A DNA stretch of 64,000 nt from Rhabditoides inermis (lineage: Eukaryota > Nematoda > Chromadorea > Rhabditida > Rhabditidae), in contig CAWZYM010000225.1 in the NCBI GenBank assembly GCA_963966185.1, positions 227,001 to 291,000 of the forward strand. Reading direction: 5' to 3'. The position numbers were made by a program, and so were the translations under genes. Shown one piece after another: positions 1 through 12,142 of this stretch. The notes under the pieces are model-generated. The model ran no database searches. It saw only the letters and a program-made list of their open reading frames with translations, and was not told where the DNA came from. Position 1 is the stretch's first letter. Every line of letters begins with the position of its first letter.

Positions 1-2903
1 CCACTGGCTCCACCGTCTCAGTGAGACTCGAGTCGTTCGAGCCGATTGGTGACGAGGTCGGTCTCTCCTCCCTTCAACTTCGTACATATCAATAATCCCT
101 CACCCACAAAATATGATAACTATACGTACATAATTATGTTTTACGTTTATCAGATAATCACAGTTTCACATCATCGTTCATTCAGCAATCGCTGGGCGCG
201 GCGCTCCTCTCCCCCTCCATCTCCTCTGCGTCTGCCGCCTTCCCAGTGAGGGGACTCGACAGCGCACTCTCATTGGAGGTGTACCCGGAGACAGGAGAGG
301 TCGAGGTGAGACGCATTCACTATCATGCTCGCTAACATCGTTTTCTTTCCTTCTCTCTCTTTCTCTACTTCAATGTAGAAGTATATGTTTTCTTTTGAAA
401 GGGGTTGATATGAAACCAGGGATAAAAATGAAAGACAATCAATCAATCGTTTATCCGGAATCGTTATATCTGAATATGACAACACAATCATAATGATATG
501 AAGCATACAGTAGTGCCTATGATGCTAGATACATTTAATAGGCTAACGCCGGGGAAAGACATTAAGGCTGACGAGGATGGTGGGAAGACGATACTTGATC
601 GATAATAATTCCTGGATCCTTAAAGTACCATCTAGACGTGAAGAGCTCCGGGGTTTCCTTTGCTTCCGTGCCATAGCTGCTTCCACATGAGGGTACTTCC
701 CGCCGCCTCACTGGTTACTCGAGAAGGATTCTTGTCGATGACCGAACATTCGGCGGCGGTGGGGCGAAATGAGGTCCCGACCGCTCGTTGCGGGAAAAAG
801 AAAAAGAATGAATGACATTTATAAAAAATGGAAGACATTTATTAAAAACAGAAGTTATTAAACAACCGAATTGACAATCACAATTCATCCGGCCGCGCTC
901 ACAGCTCCACTGTGGTTGTAGATGGCATAGAGTCGGGGGAGGATGGAAGCGAAGGGATGGGAGGAGAGCTGCGAGTGGTCGAGAAACGTCTGAAAGGAAC
1001 GGTTTCATAGTCACTTAGTCGACGAGGAAAGGATGATACTACCATGTTTGCGTGAGCTAAGCATACGTTAGGTACTAATCAAAGTCACTCACGTATTTGC
1101 CCGCATCGAACTCGTGTTCGGGGACAAGAGTAGTGTGGAGGATGCGAAGACGGCTAGACGACGAGAGGTTGTCGACCAGCTGAATGATAAGGTCTTATTC
1201 GGTATTCATGTTGGCTTATCAACATGTTCACTGATCACACTAGCAGACTAGTACCCACCAGCTTGATCTTGACAGTGAACGCGAACCGCTGCCTCGGCTG
1301 CCACGCCACGTAGGCGCCGTTGAAGATGCGGTGCAGCTGGAAACAAATCGATTAGATGTTCCGTTTCTCCAAAAAAATATTCACATAATACTTGCGTATC
1401 CACATAATGTTATCATGTAGATTTACCTCATGTTTGATGTCGTCACTCTCCACGGGCAGTCGAATCGTCACCCATCCAGAGAGATCGGTGGTGCGGAAGT
1501 GCTCCACGAGAACACAACCGAGAGAGAGGGAATCTGAAATGGAGAGCGATGAACCTGATAATCAATAAATCAATATTAGTTGATTATGACACTCACATAT
1601 GAATCCGGCCACGGGACCGCAACACGCCACCATAGAGTAGTTGAGAAACGAGAGAGCGCTGAAGTTTACAGTATTACTTGGATATACAGTATGACACTCA
1701 CATAATCTTCTTATACGCGCACGCTGTCTTCCCGGTCACACTCCAGCGGATGATGACCAGATTGACGTAGAAGGAAGTGAAGCCACTGGAAACACTAGGT
1801 TAGTAAACTAATGCGCACTTTGATCCTCTGTATGGTTGTTTTAAGAGTATAGGTAAATGCAAAACTCACTTCGATCCTCGGTATGTGGTGTAGAAGGTTG
1901 CCGCCAGGACGCGCCAGTGAATGACCGAGATGGAGGAGGCGAGCCGAAGCAGCCTCTTCTCGACCTCTCGGTTGCACACCAAGGGAAGACACAGAAGGAG
2001 GGTGTAGAAGAAATAGATGATGCCAGTGACGAAGAAATCAGTGCAAGACACGTCTGCTGTAGTGGGGATCATTGTCATCGACTGATTGATACACGTGGTG
2101 CTACCGTATTTCAGTACTACTGTATGTGCCGACGGCAAATGAGCTAGTGTCTCATTACGACAGTTCAATTAGCAGAGACTGAACCACTGTATGCCCCAGG
2201 TAGTATTGCTTACCTGTGGGTTACCAGGATCGTGTGAAACAACAAAAAAAGAGCAGACAATGAAAGTTGATGAAGTAACAAAACTCTCAAAGATAAGGAG
2301 ACAAGCACAAGTGCAACGAAAAATGTATGAGAGCTACAGTATAATAAAGTACTAGCGGACAACTTTGAGGTGTTCGTGACGTTCTGTGCGGACTACCTGG
2401 GAGAGGCAGTGAAGCGGCCGGCGCCGGTGCGAGCTCCGGGCGGACTAGCACACAAAATGCAACCGGAAGAGGTGAGTAGGGAGAGTGTCCGCACTTCTGA
2501 AAAGACACTTGGTCCAGCCACTTTCAGATTGCTGCGCTCATCGAGAAACAGTCATGCCCCTCCGAAGACTTACTCTATCACGACTTTGAGAGGAACCCGC
2601 CAAAGGTAGAGTGGCTGGGCAAATCAGTTACCGCTATGAGAGAGTGAAGAGAGTGCGAGGCGGCTAGAAGTCGATAGACATCGAGAGCTAGCGGTTCAAT
2701 TCAAATTCAAAGTTTAGCGCGCGCGCAATTTCCAAATGCGGGGTGTACAAGCGGAGTGGTGGTGGAACATTTATTCCCTGTACTGTAAGTGTGGGCAATG
2801 TTTTCAACACATCCATTTGTGTTTACTGTATGAATTCTGTGTTCCAGTTGATTGTTCGCGTGCGCGGTGCGGGAAATGTGCTGGTGGCTGTGACGGAGAG
2901 CGA

Positions 2904-2952
<49 letters not shown>

Positions 2953-3446
2953 TCTCTCTCTCAACCCTCTCTTCCAGCCTCCCACCCTTCTCGTTCCTTT
3001 CGCAGCCTTCCCTCCTCCTCTCTCCACCTCCCTCTCTCCCTCTCAAATGGAACAGAAGAGAGCATAACACTGAAGGAAAATGAGTACAGGATCGAGTTCA
3101 GTGTCAGGTTAGTCTGCACTCTGTACAAAACGAAGATTGATTTTCATGAAAGCAAGCAGGGACTTCGTGGCGGCACCAACTTTTATTGCCCGTAGTCATC
3201 CTTTTAATCAATGTTCGGAATCGGAATAGACGGAATAACACAATTACCCCAAATACGCAAAAAAGTGGCATCTTGATACACTCTGGATAAAGTGATGATA
3301 CCTTTCAACTTTCAACCTGTCGATTGCTAGCGGTGCCCCGATCTCGCTGTCCCTCCATTCCTCCTGCGGGGACTGTCTGCCATTGGGAGACTATGCAGAG
3401 GGAGAGCAGACCGTCGATGTGCGAGAGGAGATAGGGAACCTGGTCA

Positions 3447-3499
<53 letters not shown>

Positions 3500-3687
3500 C
3501 CTCCCACTCTCACTCTCCTATCAACCCCTCTTACAGACCTGCAACGCCACCTTCTCCCTTCATTTCTCCTCTCTCGGACAGTCGACGGTGCTGTTCAGTG
3601 CAGAGATGGTGGAAGAAGGGGGTGAGTGTGGATAAGTAGAAACAGAGAGAGGAAGAGAGATAGAGAGAGAGAGAGAGAAAGAGAGAA

Positions 3688-3728
<41 letters not shown>

Positions 3729-3847
3729 GTTCCAGGTGTGTCCAAGCTCACGCTCACCCTCGTTCTTCTTGGAGTGTCTATTCTGGTGGCTGCTGCTGCT
3801 GTATTCCTCCCGATGATCAAGAGCCAGGAAAAGGTAAACAACAATAC

Positions 3848-3904
<57 letters not shown>

Positions 3905-4001
3905 CCTTCAGAAACTGGTGTATGACGTGCAGAAAGAGGAGGAGGCGATGAAGAATTCCGTCAACATTCCCATGCAGGATATGAGCCGCACCTGGATGTG
4001 A
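1..4001 (+). CDS. Unrecognised single-pass membrane protein, 5' partial
   Basis: I do not recognise this family. Exons read in phase: 1-48, 247-305, 2340-2471, 2528-2605, 2718-2784, 2848-2905, 3006-3107, 3331-3442, 3537-3621, 3736-3833 and 3912-4001 (TGA). The join 305 to 2340 is phase-compatible but spans 2 kb containing an opposite-strand gene, so it is the weakest link. The product has a long extracellular-like part with a Cys cluster (CSRARCGKCAGGC) and an N-glycosylation-like NGTE, then one hydrophobic segment (LTLVLLGVSILVAAAAVFL), then a short charged tail ending DMSRTWM. AATAAA at 4088-4093 is a likely polyadenylation signal. The start lies upstream of the window. Orientation with the ectodomain N-terminal is inferred from the single TM near the C-terminus. 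Confidence 0.7.
306..884. other. Intron interval without recognised features
   Basis: This stretch lies between the second exon of the plus-strand gene and the stop codon of the nested minus-strand gene. I see no convincing exon, RNA gene or repeat in it. Confidence 0.4.
885..2078 (-). CDS. Unrecognised membrane protein nested in an intron
   Basis: This gene is read on the minus strand from ATG at 2078 (MTMIPTTADV) to TGA at 885-887. It has eight exons whose splice phases all agree; the first is 2078-1870. A hydrophobic segment follows the start (FFVTGIIYFFYTLLLCLPLV), and a second hydrophobic stretch (SFLNYSMVACCGPVAGFIY) follows about 60 residues later. The C-terminal half is soluble-looking (for example AYVAWQPRQRFAFTVKIKL). 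An upstream in-frame TTG extension exists but no better ATG. It sits wholly in the 306-2339 intron of the flanking plus-strand gene. A divergent nematode receptor or an unknown membrane family are both possible; I assign no function. Confidence 0.55.
3838..3904 (+). repeat. AAC trinucleotide microsatellite
   Basis: About 20 copies of AAC fill most of the last intron of the 1-4001 gene, just before the TTCAG acceptor at 3911. CT and GA tracts fill three other introns of the same gene (about 2908-2962, 3451-3500 and 3651-3726). Confidence 0.9.
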
Positions 4002-4435
4002 ACATGTTTCATTTTAACAAATTAGATTTTCTAATCAAAAAAAGTTGTGTACATTCACGATTTAGTTGTTTCCATTATTTTGATACGAATAAACATCATA
4101 ACATGGTTTTATGAGCATTTTTGCGCAATGAGCCAGTAACAAAAGCGATCTCAATTCAGAGGCAGAAAAAGTTTCAAAATGATCGAAGGTTCGCGTATGG
4201 AATGTCAAAAATTTTCATCAGAATATAGAAGTTTGAAAGTGATTTGCACTTGCAGTGACCGTGATGATTCATTCGCTTTGGCAAACTGCGCTAGTTTTTT
4301 GTGTCTCTCACACTGTCTGCCCGAGAGAGATAGCGCGTGGGGGAGTGAATCGATAGCAATCGCTTGGGGCAGCGTTCCTGACCCTCCACGTGCGTTCATA
4401 GCAGCAAAGGGTCCCACACTCTCCCTGTACTGATC

Positions 4436-6041
4436 ATGGACCCTTCTAACTCGTCTCTATTGTTTGAACGCCTTCTCGAGCTGCCTTCTATTCCTAAACA
4501 GGAAATTTTCAAACATATCGACTTGAATGTGAGTGTTCTCTAGTCCTGACTAAACGAACTTGCATAAAACTTTTTTAGGAGCGCCTCTCTCTTCGGTTGG
4601 TTTGTAAGGCCGCTCGCACTCTGGCAGATGAAAATATGAATGAGAAGAGCAATTATGAATATGCACTGAATATTAGAGCGCACAACACAGAGGTAGTAAG
4701 AATATGGACAATTGAGAGTATTCATTAATTTAGGCTCCTGATGGATCTCTCATTTTCCACGTGTTTTTATCTTTTCATGGACAGCGGAGAAAAACGACTC
4801 AGTATTGGTAATTTGCGGTTTCAATACGTTTTTTTTTTAAATCAAAATTGTTTAGGCCACAAGACGAGTTTTCGACTCTCTGCAAAACAGGAATAAACTG
4901 TTTCCCACTAGCGTTGGGTAGGCGTAATATTTGCAGAGTGCTTGGATGAAATTGTGAACAACTACTCGCGCCTTATCACTCAATTTGCAATTGACACAGT
5001 AGACATGCGAACTCAGGTATTATCTAATTCAAGACAAAATGTACAGTAATTCTTTCCTAGCTCTACCTCACATCTCCACACCTTTCTCTGCTCGAGAAAA
5101 TGACAAGTCTTAAATCACTTCATTTGTCAGGCGTTGCCGTGAAAGAAAATGACAATCGTAAGTGAAAAAAGAGTGAAAAAAGTACGAAACGTACATTTTT
5201 TTATAGAACTGTTTCGCTTTCCGCTTTTGGAAGAACTGAACATTGGGCTGCCACACTGCTGCACCGCTGGTGAACTGGTTAGTGAGACAACATAAAAGTA
5301 AATGTTACGATAATTTTTTTTTCAGAAATACCTTGCCACGTTATTTTTCACCAATCAGCCTGCTGCTAAAACACACTATACTCTTCCTGACAAGTATGCA
5401 GAGGTTACCTACAACAACAGAAATTGTATGATATTTGTTTGTTCAGGAAGAACCTCACGGTCCGCTTCTACTGGATGCACTGCGCGAGTCCTAATTCCAT
5501 GTCACCAATCTCAAACTGGTCGCGAGAAACAGTGATTGGTGAGTAAAATTAGAAGTTTGTGTATTGTGTATTGTATTCATGTACCGTGTTGTTCAGTCTG
5601 GACGCAGGCGTCGCCACTTTTGCGCAATACTGCGATCATCTGGATTTAGTGATCGAAGGTGAGTTCAAGATCAACACTACGCACCACAAGTCGAGGAATT
5701 TAGCCGTTTTTCAGCCACTCCTCAAAAACGCACACATTTTCGAATTTATAAAAAAACCTCACTACTTTCACTTTATTGTCATACGCTTTTCAGACACTAT
5801 GTTTCCGTCGTTCGCTCACTTGGAACATCAGAATGAGATAGAGGACATGGTGCTGCAGGATATCGAGAGGAACGGACGAGATCTAGCGAGGATCGAGAAC
5901 GTATGTTGAAGAGGAAACGTGATCCGGAGAAACTGACTTGTATACTATTCAGCTAGCCAGTGTCACCATCAATGGTATGTCTGGCACTCCCAAAAACGAG
6001 GCGATGCTCACTGCGTGGAAGACACTAGTCGACAGTGAGTA

Positions 6042-6078
<37 letters not shown>

Positions 6079-6340
6079 GCACTATGTCTCTCCCTTTCTA
6101 TCTCTAACTTTTGCACTCTTTCTCCTCTCCTTCTACCTCGGCCCTCATCTTCATTTATCCATGAAACGTGAAACATTTGATGCGTTTATATAAACCCAAT
6201 GTCATTGCCTTTTAGACCTTCGTTGTCCGGTGTGTATCCACCGCGCGCGCCCGCACTGGCCGGGCAACGAGCGTCGATTGGAGGGGGAGGACGAGTGGTT
6301 CCAGAGACTGGGCAGCGGAAGGGCACTGCTACTGCCATAG
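4436..6340 (+). CDS. F-box-like protein with leucine-rich segments
   Basis: A spliced gene of about 12 exons, from ATG 4436-4438 to TAG 6338-6340. The first two exons join to give an F-box-like N-terminus (LLELPSIPKQEIFKHIDL, then LSLRLVCKAARTL). This resembles the short F-box at the start of nematode F-box proteins, which act as SCF ubiquitin-ligase substrate adaptors. Later exons carry leucine-rich pieces such as LEKMTSLKSLHLSG and FRFPLLEELNIG, then an acidic helical stretch (HQNEIEDMVLQDIERNG). Two acceptors (5451 and 5608) were chosen because they keep the frame open. A CT microsatellite occupies the last intron. F-box assignment is by pattern recognition; the substrate is unknown. Confidence 0.65.
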
Positions 6341-6766
6341 ACAGGAAGGGACTGTCCCCCCATCTCTCTCTCTCTCTCCCTCTCCTATCTTTCCCATTCT
6401 CTTCCAATACCCAACACTTCCTTGCATACACCCTCACGTTTCCAAATGAGTTTTTATTCTCATTCCGAATAGTTGACTCATCAATTTTCTGCTTGATTCA
6501 GGTCGATTGTAAATTGATTATTATTATTTGAAAATCGTGCAAATGTGTTCTATGAATGTAATTTGCAGATATAAAGCTCCTCTGATTCATTTTCATCATA
6601 ATAACCACATTGACCATAATTTTTATCTCGCTGACGCTCACAAATATAATGAACATTGTGGTATCGATCTCGCTTCAACATGGCTCGGTCTCGCTTCAAT
6701 TCTCTCTACTCACGGAAAGTTTTGTCGAAATGATTCTATTTCAAAAACCCGTAGAAATTATTATTA
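6341..6766. other. Intergenic, no feature seen
   Basis: This short CT-containing spacer separates the F-box-like gene from the left arm of the msp inverted duplication. I see no supported gene in it. Confidence 0.4.
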
Positions 6767-7305
6767 TTGAACACACGCAGATCTTTTAATGACCATCTGA
6801 CTATTTGCGTGTGTCTGCGCTCTCCACTGCGCGGCTGCGATTAGAGAGCACCCGCTAGGCCACGCCCACAATGCGCGACGCAAACCCGGCGCGTGTTGGC
6901 TGCGGCTGGTGGTTGAGAGCAGGGGCGCGACGGCTCATAAACTTACCTGGCTGGGAGGCTCTCGTGATCATGAAGGCGGGACCTCTATGGTGAGGCTTCT
7001 CCATTGCACTTCGGGAGAGGCTGACCTGTATGGCAGTTCCGAGTTGGAATTGGCCAACAGCTAAATTTTTGAGTGAGGGGCTGCGTTCGCGCGGCCCTGA
7101 CTAAAGAGATGTTATGTGAACGTTAGTGCGAACGCTCGTAGAGGTTCAGATTTTGTCAAAGTGAAAACGACTGTATACATCGAAGGAAAACAACCAAACA
7201 ACCATTTGTTAGAAAACTCATTATTGGAAGATATATATCGAAGGCCGAGATTCTTCGAAGAAGTTTATTGTGTGAGAACATGAACTGTGTAAAGTGCTAA
7301 AGTGT

Positions 7306-7737
7306 TCAAGGGTTGTACTCGATGGGGAGATTCTTGCGGCGGACCATTCCGTCGCCCTGGAACCACTCGCGGCGGAAGGTCTTGGCGGCGCCGTCGGGGG
7401 TGTTGGTCCACTCGATGGTGATGCGGTCGTTGTTGGTGTCCTCCTCTCCGAACTTGAACGCGTCGCAAGAGACGGCCATCAGCACGGCCTCCTTGGGGTC
7501 GAGCACTCCGCACGGCGGGTCGACGCCGAGGCGCTTCATGTTGGTGGTCTTGATGGCCCATCCGATGCGGCGACCTCCGGCGTTGATGATCTAGAGAGAA
7601 AAAGATTGCCACCATTGATAATCAATCGATATCCACCGCACCTTGATGTGGTAGGTGTGTTTGTCATCGTAGGGGGCGTTGAAGACGATCTTGGTACCCG
7701 GCTGGGTGGTGATATCTCCGGGAGCGACAGACGCCAT
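7306..7737 (-). CDS. msp: Major sperm protein (left copy)
   Basis: Major sperm protein, the nematode cytoskeletal protein that polymerises to drive amoeboid sperm crawling and also signals to oocytes. Exon 1 is 7737-7642 and exon 2 is 7590-7306, with a 51-bp intron; 126 residues, close to the usual 127. It starts [19 protein letters not shown] and carries family segments such as [39 protein letters not shown] and [20 protein letters not shown] at the C-terminus. The protein is identical to the right copy (12143-12573). Polyadenylation signal AATAAA lies at 7264-7269 on the minus strand. Strong C-ending codon bias fits high expression. Confidence 0.97.
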
Positions 7738-7860
7738 GGCGAATGGATGCCGGCAGCCCGCCGCGCCCGCCTTTTATTCGCCTCTCCAGACACGCCAATC
7801 AGCGAGTTGCGATTAGAATCACAAATTATCAACCGGATTGACTAATCACAGTATTCGCAA
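7738..7860 (-). promoter_or_regulatory. msp promoter (left)
   Basis: Upstream of the ATG on the minus strand is a TATA-like AATAAAAGGC about 35 bp away. Further up is a block shared with the right msp copy and with an orphan copy at 11660-11790, containing CGCAACTCGCTGATT and a GATA-type TTGATAATTTG. C. elegans msp promoters are known to use GATA sites; use of these ones is inferred. Confidence 0.6.
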
Positions 7861-8299
7861 TGTTTTATGCAAACACAGAGAATTAGTTATGCAATTTGAC
7901 ATGAACAAAATGTCATGTAAGCTACAACAAATTAAACAAACTTCCAGAGACGAGCCAGTTTTGGCTTTCGGACAAAGTGAGTCTTTGATTCATTGATTCT
8001 CATCCTATCCTCCCTCCCTCTCTCCCTTTTATCTCCCTTTTCCCTCTCTCTTTCTGCCACTTTCCTTTCTCTTTCTTCTCTTCCTCTTCTCCATTCATCT
8101 CTCCTCCCTTCCCTCTCTTTTCCTCTTTTTTCATCTTTTCCTCTCTCCCCCTTCCCCCTCCCCCTCTCTCATTTCGCTTGCAAAAACTTGATTTGACCCT
8201 TTTGCGATAACTCTGCTATAAATAGTAGGCGTGACATGATCAATGATAAATAACAAATGCCAAATGCTCAAAATGATTTATCGCACAGATTGAATCATG

Positions 8300-11086
8300 C
8301 TATTTTGCTGCGAGAGCGGTGAGCACTAGCGTAGTGAGCATTCCGAGCAGCGAAGCGGCCGCTTTGGTTGTCGGCTTCGGAGTGGTAGTGGTGTGGGAAG
8401 CGGTGGGTATCACAGTCGGAACAGTCACAATCACATTCGGGTCGTTGGCGTCTGTGATGTGATATTGCAGTATGAATCCCGAGTGGGTAGTGATGTCGGG
8501 TGAGTACGCGACCAGCGCTTCGGTAGCGTTGATGCTCAACCCGAGCGGCGACGCCAGACCGGTGTAGCTGAAGGGCTGATTCACGCATGGCTCAGCACTA
8601 TACAGAACTCACGTCTTGGTCACGTGGCTGTTCACAGCGGGATCGTCATTGTTGAAGGTGAGCGTGAGACTTCCCGTGCCCGTACCCAGCCACGTGCCAG
8701 CGAAAGAGAAGGTGGTGAGGGCGTTGCCTACAATGCAGTTCCTTCGCCACACATCAACTCTGTCTTCTCTTTCTCTACACTGCTGGTTTGCAATTTACGT
8801 TAGTTCACGATTGCAACTTGTTCAAAATTGCAAAATTGCAACTCGTTAGTTCACGCGGGAAAGAGTTCATAAACGATCAGGTCCGCGAAAAAACGTTCTC
8901 GGATCATATCCACTCACTCGTTGCTAGCGTGAACGTGAAGGGGTGTTGATTGTGATTGGGGTGAGGATAGTTGCGATCGGAGAGGATGACGCCGCGAGAT
9001 CCGATAGGGCGGGACATCACTGACAATGAACAATGTCGACCATCAACAGTGGCGAAGAGTGAATGCTCACCCGTATAATAGTCATCAATGCCGACGACGA
9101 CAGTGGCCGAGCATCCAGCTGGCATGTGCAGCGAGATGCCGAACTAGAAATGAGTTCAGCAACTTCAACTTGAGACACTTCTTGGAAAGCAAGACGTTGA
9201 GTTCCGGTGCACCTTTGTATTGACGAAGAAGGTGTTCCAAGTGGGTGCGTCTTTGTGATTGGTACGCAACAGTTCATAGTCACTGCCATTGTTCTGCACG
9301 CCACCGATTAGTAGCGACAGTTCGTCTTTCTCAGAGGAGGGCTGAAATGATCAAACGGTGTTGATGATGTTATCCAGAACTGTCTCACCGTGAATTCGAT
9401 GCTGTTCACGTATAGTCCGTGACTCCTGTCTGCGTACTTCTTCAATAGAATGGGAACCTTCCACGCATACTGCTGGGTGTACGTGAGCGTCGTCAACGCC
9501 GCGCCGCCTTCCACGTACGTCGGCACGTAGTCGATCGGCTTCACAGAGTCTGTACACCAGCCATTACGGGGAAACAACCTCGATTCGAACGGACACTTGA
9601 CGCGCGTGACGATGAGAGTGAGCAGGACGAGGAGCTCGCTGGGTGCGTCGTCAAGTGATAGCACGTACGCCTGTCCGAAACTCGTCTTGCACCCGTCCGG
9701 CACGAGAGCCGCCGTCAATCTGAGTGGAGTCAGTGACAAGGGCGAGATGAGCTCACCTGCAGATGGGCGAGCTGTTGCTGGAGTCGCCCTGGAAGATGAA
9801 CACGTTGCGCAGCGAGGACCGCTCCTCGCCCGTCAACGCCCGCTCGGAGAGAAGAAGAAAGTCGAACTAAAGTAGTCAAACTAAAATATTTTTTGCTGGC
9901 AAAAGACCCTCAGAAAGATCTCAGAACGGCCGTGCACCCTCAGAAAGATCCCCAGAAAGATTCTCAGAAAAGTAGAGGTCAGACTCAACATTTGCTGGCA
10001 AAAGACCCTCAGAAAGATCTCAGAACGGCCGTGCACCCTCAGAAAGATCCCCAGAAAGATCCTCAGAAAGATCTCAGAACGCGCCCCACCCTCAGAAAGA
10101 TCCTCAGAAAGTGGCTTTTTGGGTCATAAAGCGGTTTTTGATACATAATCGAGTCTGACCACGCCTAAAGATCTCAGAACGCGCCCCACCCTCAGAAAGA
10201 TTTTCAGAAAGTGGCTTTTTGGATCATAAAGCGGTTTTTGATACATAATCGAGTCTTACCACGCCTTAAATGGACAGCACATATTCCTACCGTCATTCCC
10301 AACATACCGGATCATTGTTGGGCAGTCCACTCCAGAACAGTAGCACCATGTTTTTGTTAGCGATCAGTTCGAGGGGCTCGACGGCGCTCATGTGATGCTC
10401 ACTCAACAGAACCCGGTTCTCCTCGCGGCTTTCGAGAGACGGTACTGAAATGAGAGGATTGGAGTGTGAGTGTGAGAGATGGAAAGGCGACACATAGGTG
10501 TGTTCCGAGGAGAGGAATGTGGCACTCACTCGGCACGCTGTTGAACATGACGATCACCAGTCCGTCATCGAACCGCGAGCCATCAGTGGCCAGCCTGACG
10601 GTCACTCTGTTCTCCATGCTGTTGCCGTTCGGCACGCGGTACACTTCAATTGTTCTCTCGTTTGACGACACGCTTCTGAAAAGGAATGTCGCGTAAGTAG
10701 AGTAGATTGTGATTCTCACTCACAGCAGCTGCTCAATATCGTCGAAAACGACGAGACTGTCTGCGGTGTTCGCTCGCAAAATGGATTCGACAGTGAGATT
10801 GAGGTAGGTGCTGGCTGGCCAGGAGAACTGAACGTGGTTCGTGTGCAGTGAACAGTGGCGCCTGGCTCACGGTGAGAGTGCATGTCTGACTTGGCATGTA
10901 CGTCCCGTCGCCCGAATTCCAAACCACACTGTTTCTGGTTGAGTTTGCCGAAATCGACGCATTCGAACAACCCGTGCCAAAATCCACTAAAATTTCATTA
11001 GCATGGAATTCTCACTTGGCCATAACTTTACCATTCGCTCCAAGTGCAACTTGTAAAATTAATGGAACAAGTAGTAGTGAAATCAT
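8300..11086 (-). CDS. Secreted CUB-like, GPI-anchor-type protein
   Basis: ATG at 11086 begins a clear signal peptide (MISLLLVPLILQVALGAN); the stop is at 8300-8302. About a dozen exons encode a large extracellular protein with CUB-like features, for example GVILSDRNYPHPN near the end, repeated aromatic beta-strand patterns and paired Cys. After a Thr/Pro-rich linker (TASHTTTTPKPTTKAAAS) the C-terminus is hydrophobic (LLGMLTTLVLTALAAK), typical of a GPI-attachment signal. CUB-like secreted proteins are expanded in nematodes and often pathogen-responsive; that role is not shown here. A 9.9-10.3 kb minisatellite sits in one intron. The junction before the last exon needs a 15-nt GT..AG excision (see findings). 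The gene lies between the two msp arms. Confidence 0.7.
9895..10265. repeat. Minisatellite built on CTCAGAAAGATC
   Basis: Nested direct repeats based on a 12-bp motif (CCTCAGAAAGATC and variants) lie in an intron of the CUB-like gene. Higher-order copies include AGAACGGCCGTGCACCCTCA twice and a block ending TTTTTGATACATAATCGAGT twice. The plus strand is open across part of it and would encode DPQKD repeats, but this is opposite to the host gene. Confidence 0.85.
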
Positions 11087-11659
11087 AGCCGTGAAATATG
11101 CCTGATTGTGAGATGGAATGACGGTTTTCTCGTATAGCGAGACGCTCGCCTTTTATTTGATAAGACCAATATTTGATAAGATGACTCAAAGAGATCAACT
11201 CTCCGTCTACAACACAAAGATCGCGCGAAGTTTCCAATGTAGTAAAACTATTCAATATAAAATTATTCGAAATCGACTAATTTCAAACTATTCCATAGAT
11301 TTTTTTAGATCTTTTCCGTTAAAAGTTATTGCAGCTGACAAAGTGGCGTCATTGATAGCGTGACTTTTATCAGCTTATAACTGTTGAAGACGAAACATTT
11401 TCTTTTTTTTCTGAAAATGAACTTCACAAATTAATATATGATGCATTGTGTTGTCAATTATCAATATGTGCACATTGTGCATAACACTAAACCGGTTTAC
11501 AGGAATTGTGTTGACTTCGCATTCAGAGTTGTTTTGAACACATCACGCTTACGTTCAGAAATGTAAGAAATACATGAATACTTGAATAGTCGCTCCCGAA
11601 CATCGTTCTTTCATTTTGAAAATGGGTGAGGGAGAGAGAAGGAGAGGATTTTTGATTTA
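11087..11659. other. Intergenic, no gene seen
   Basis: AT-rich sequence upstream of the CUB-like gene. I see no supported exon or RNA gene. It presumably holds the promoter of the minus-strand gene. Confidence 0.4.
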
Positions 11660-11790
11660 CTTTTCGAAATTTGTTTTATTTGCATAAGACATTGTGAATA
11701 TTGTGATTAGTCAATCCGGTTGATAATTTGCCAATCTAATCGCAACTCGCTGATTTGCATGTCTGGAGAGGCGAATGAAAGGGAAGAAAT
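11660..11790 (+). promoter_or_regulatory. Orphan duplicate of the msp promoter
   Basis: This block repeats 12007-12115 in the same orientation, from TTATTTGCATAAGACATTG through GTGATTAGTCAATCCGGTTG to the Inr-proximal GTCTGGAGAGGCGAATGAAAG. The TATA-like AATAAAAGG of the live copies is AATGAAAGG here. No msp coding sequence follows; GA-rich sequence does. Confidence 0.75.
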
Positions 11791-12006
11791 ATAGAAACTG
11801 GGGGAGAGGAAGAGAGAGAAAGGAAAGTGGCAAGAAGAGAGAGGGAAAAGAGAGATCAAAATGAGAGAGAGAGAGAGAGAGAGAGAGGATAGGCAGAGAA
11901 GGAAAGACTCTCCTTGATCGAAAGCCAGCATCTGCTCGTTTCTGTAAATTTGTTGTAGTTTACATGACATTTCGTTTTTGTCAAATTGCATAACCAATTT
12001 TCTGTA

Positions 12007-12142
12007 TTTGCATAAAACATTGCGAATACTGTGATTAGTCAATCCGGTTGATAATTTGCTATTCTAATCGCAACTCGCTGATTTGCATGTCTGGAGGGGC
12101 GAATAAAAGGCGGGCGCGGCGGGCTGCCGGCATCCATTCGCC
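12007..12142 (+). promoter_or_regulatory. msp promoter (right)
   Basis: It has a TATA-like AATAAAAGGC at 12102-12111, a GATA-type TTGATAATTTG near 12047 and the shared CGCAACTCGCTGATT block, all upstream of the ATG at 12143. Confidence 0.6.

Larger units (their letters stand above)
6767..8000 (+). repeat. Left arm of the msp inverted duplication
   Basis: This arm is the reverse complement, with scattered mismatches, of about 11890-13104. The outer edge is TTGAACACACGCAGATCT here and its counterpart in the other arm is TTCAACACGCGCAGATCT. The arm contains a complete msp gene, its promoter and about 500 bp of 3' flank. The inner edge dissolves into polypyrimidine (CT-rich here, GA-rich in the other arm). 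Confidence 0.9.

Noticed and set aside
4205..4225. TTTTCATCAG as a possible further hammerhead
   Set aside because: The reverse complement has CTGATGAAAATTTT but no stem II or GAAAC follows.
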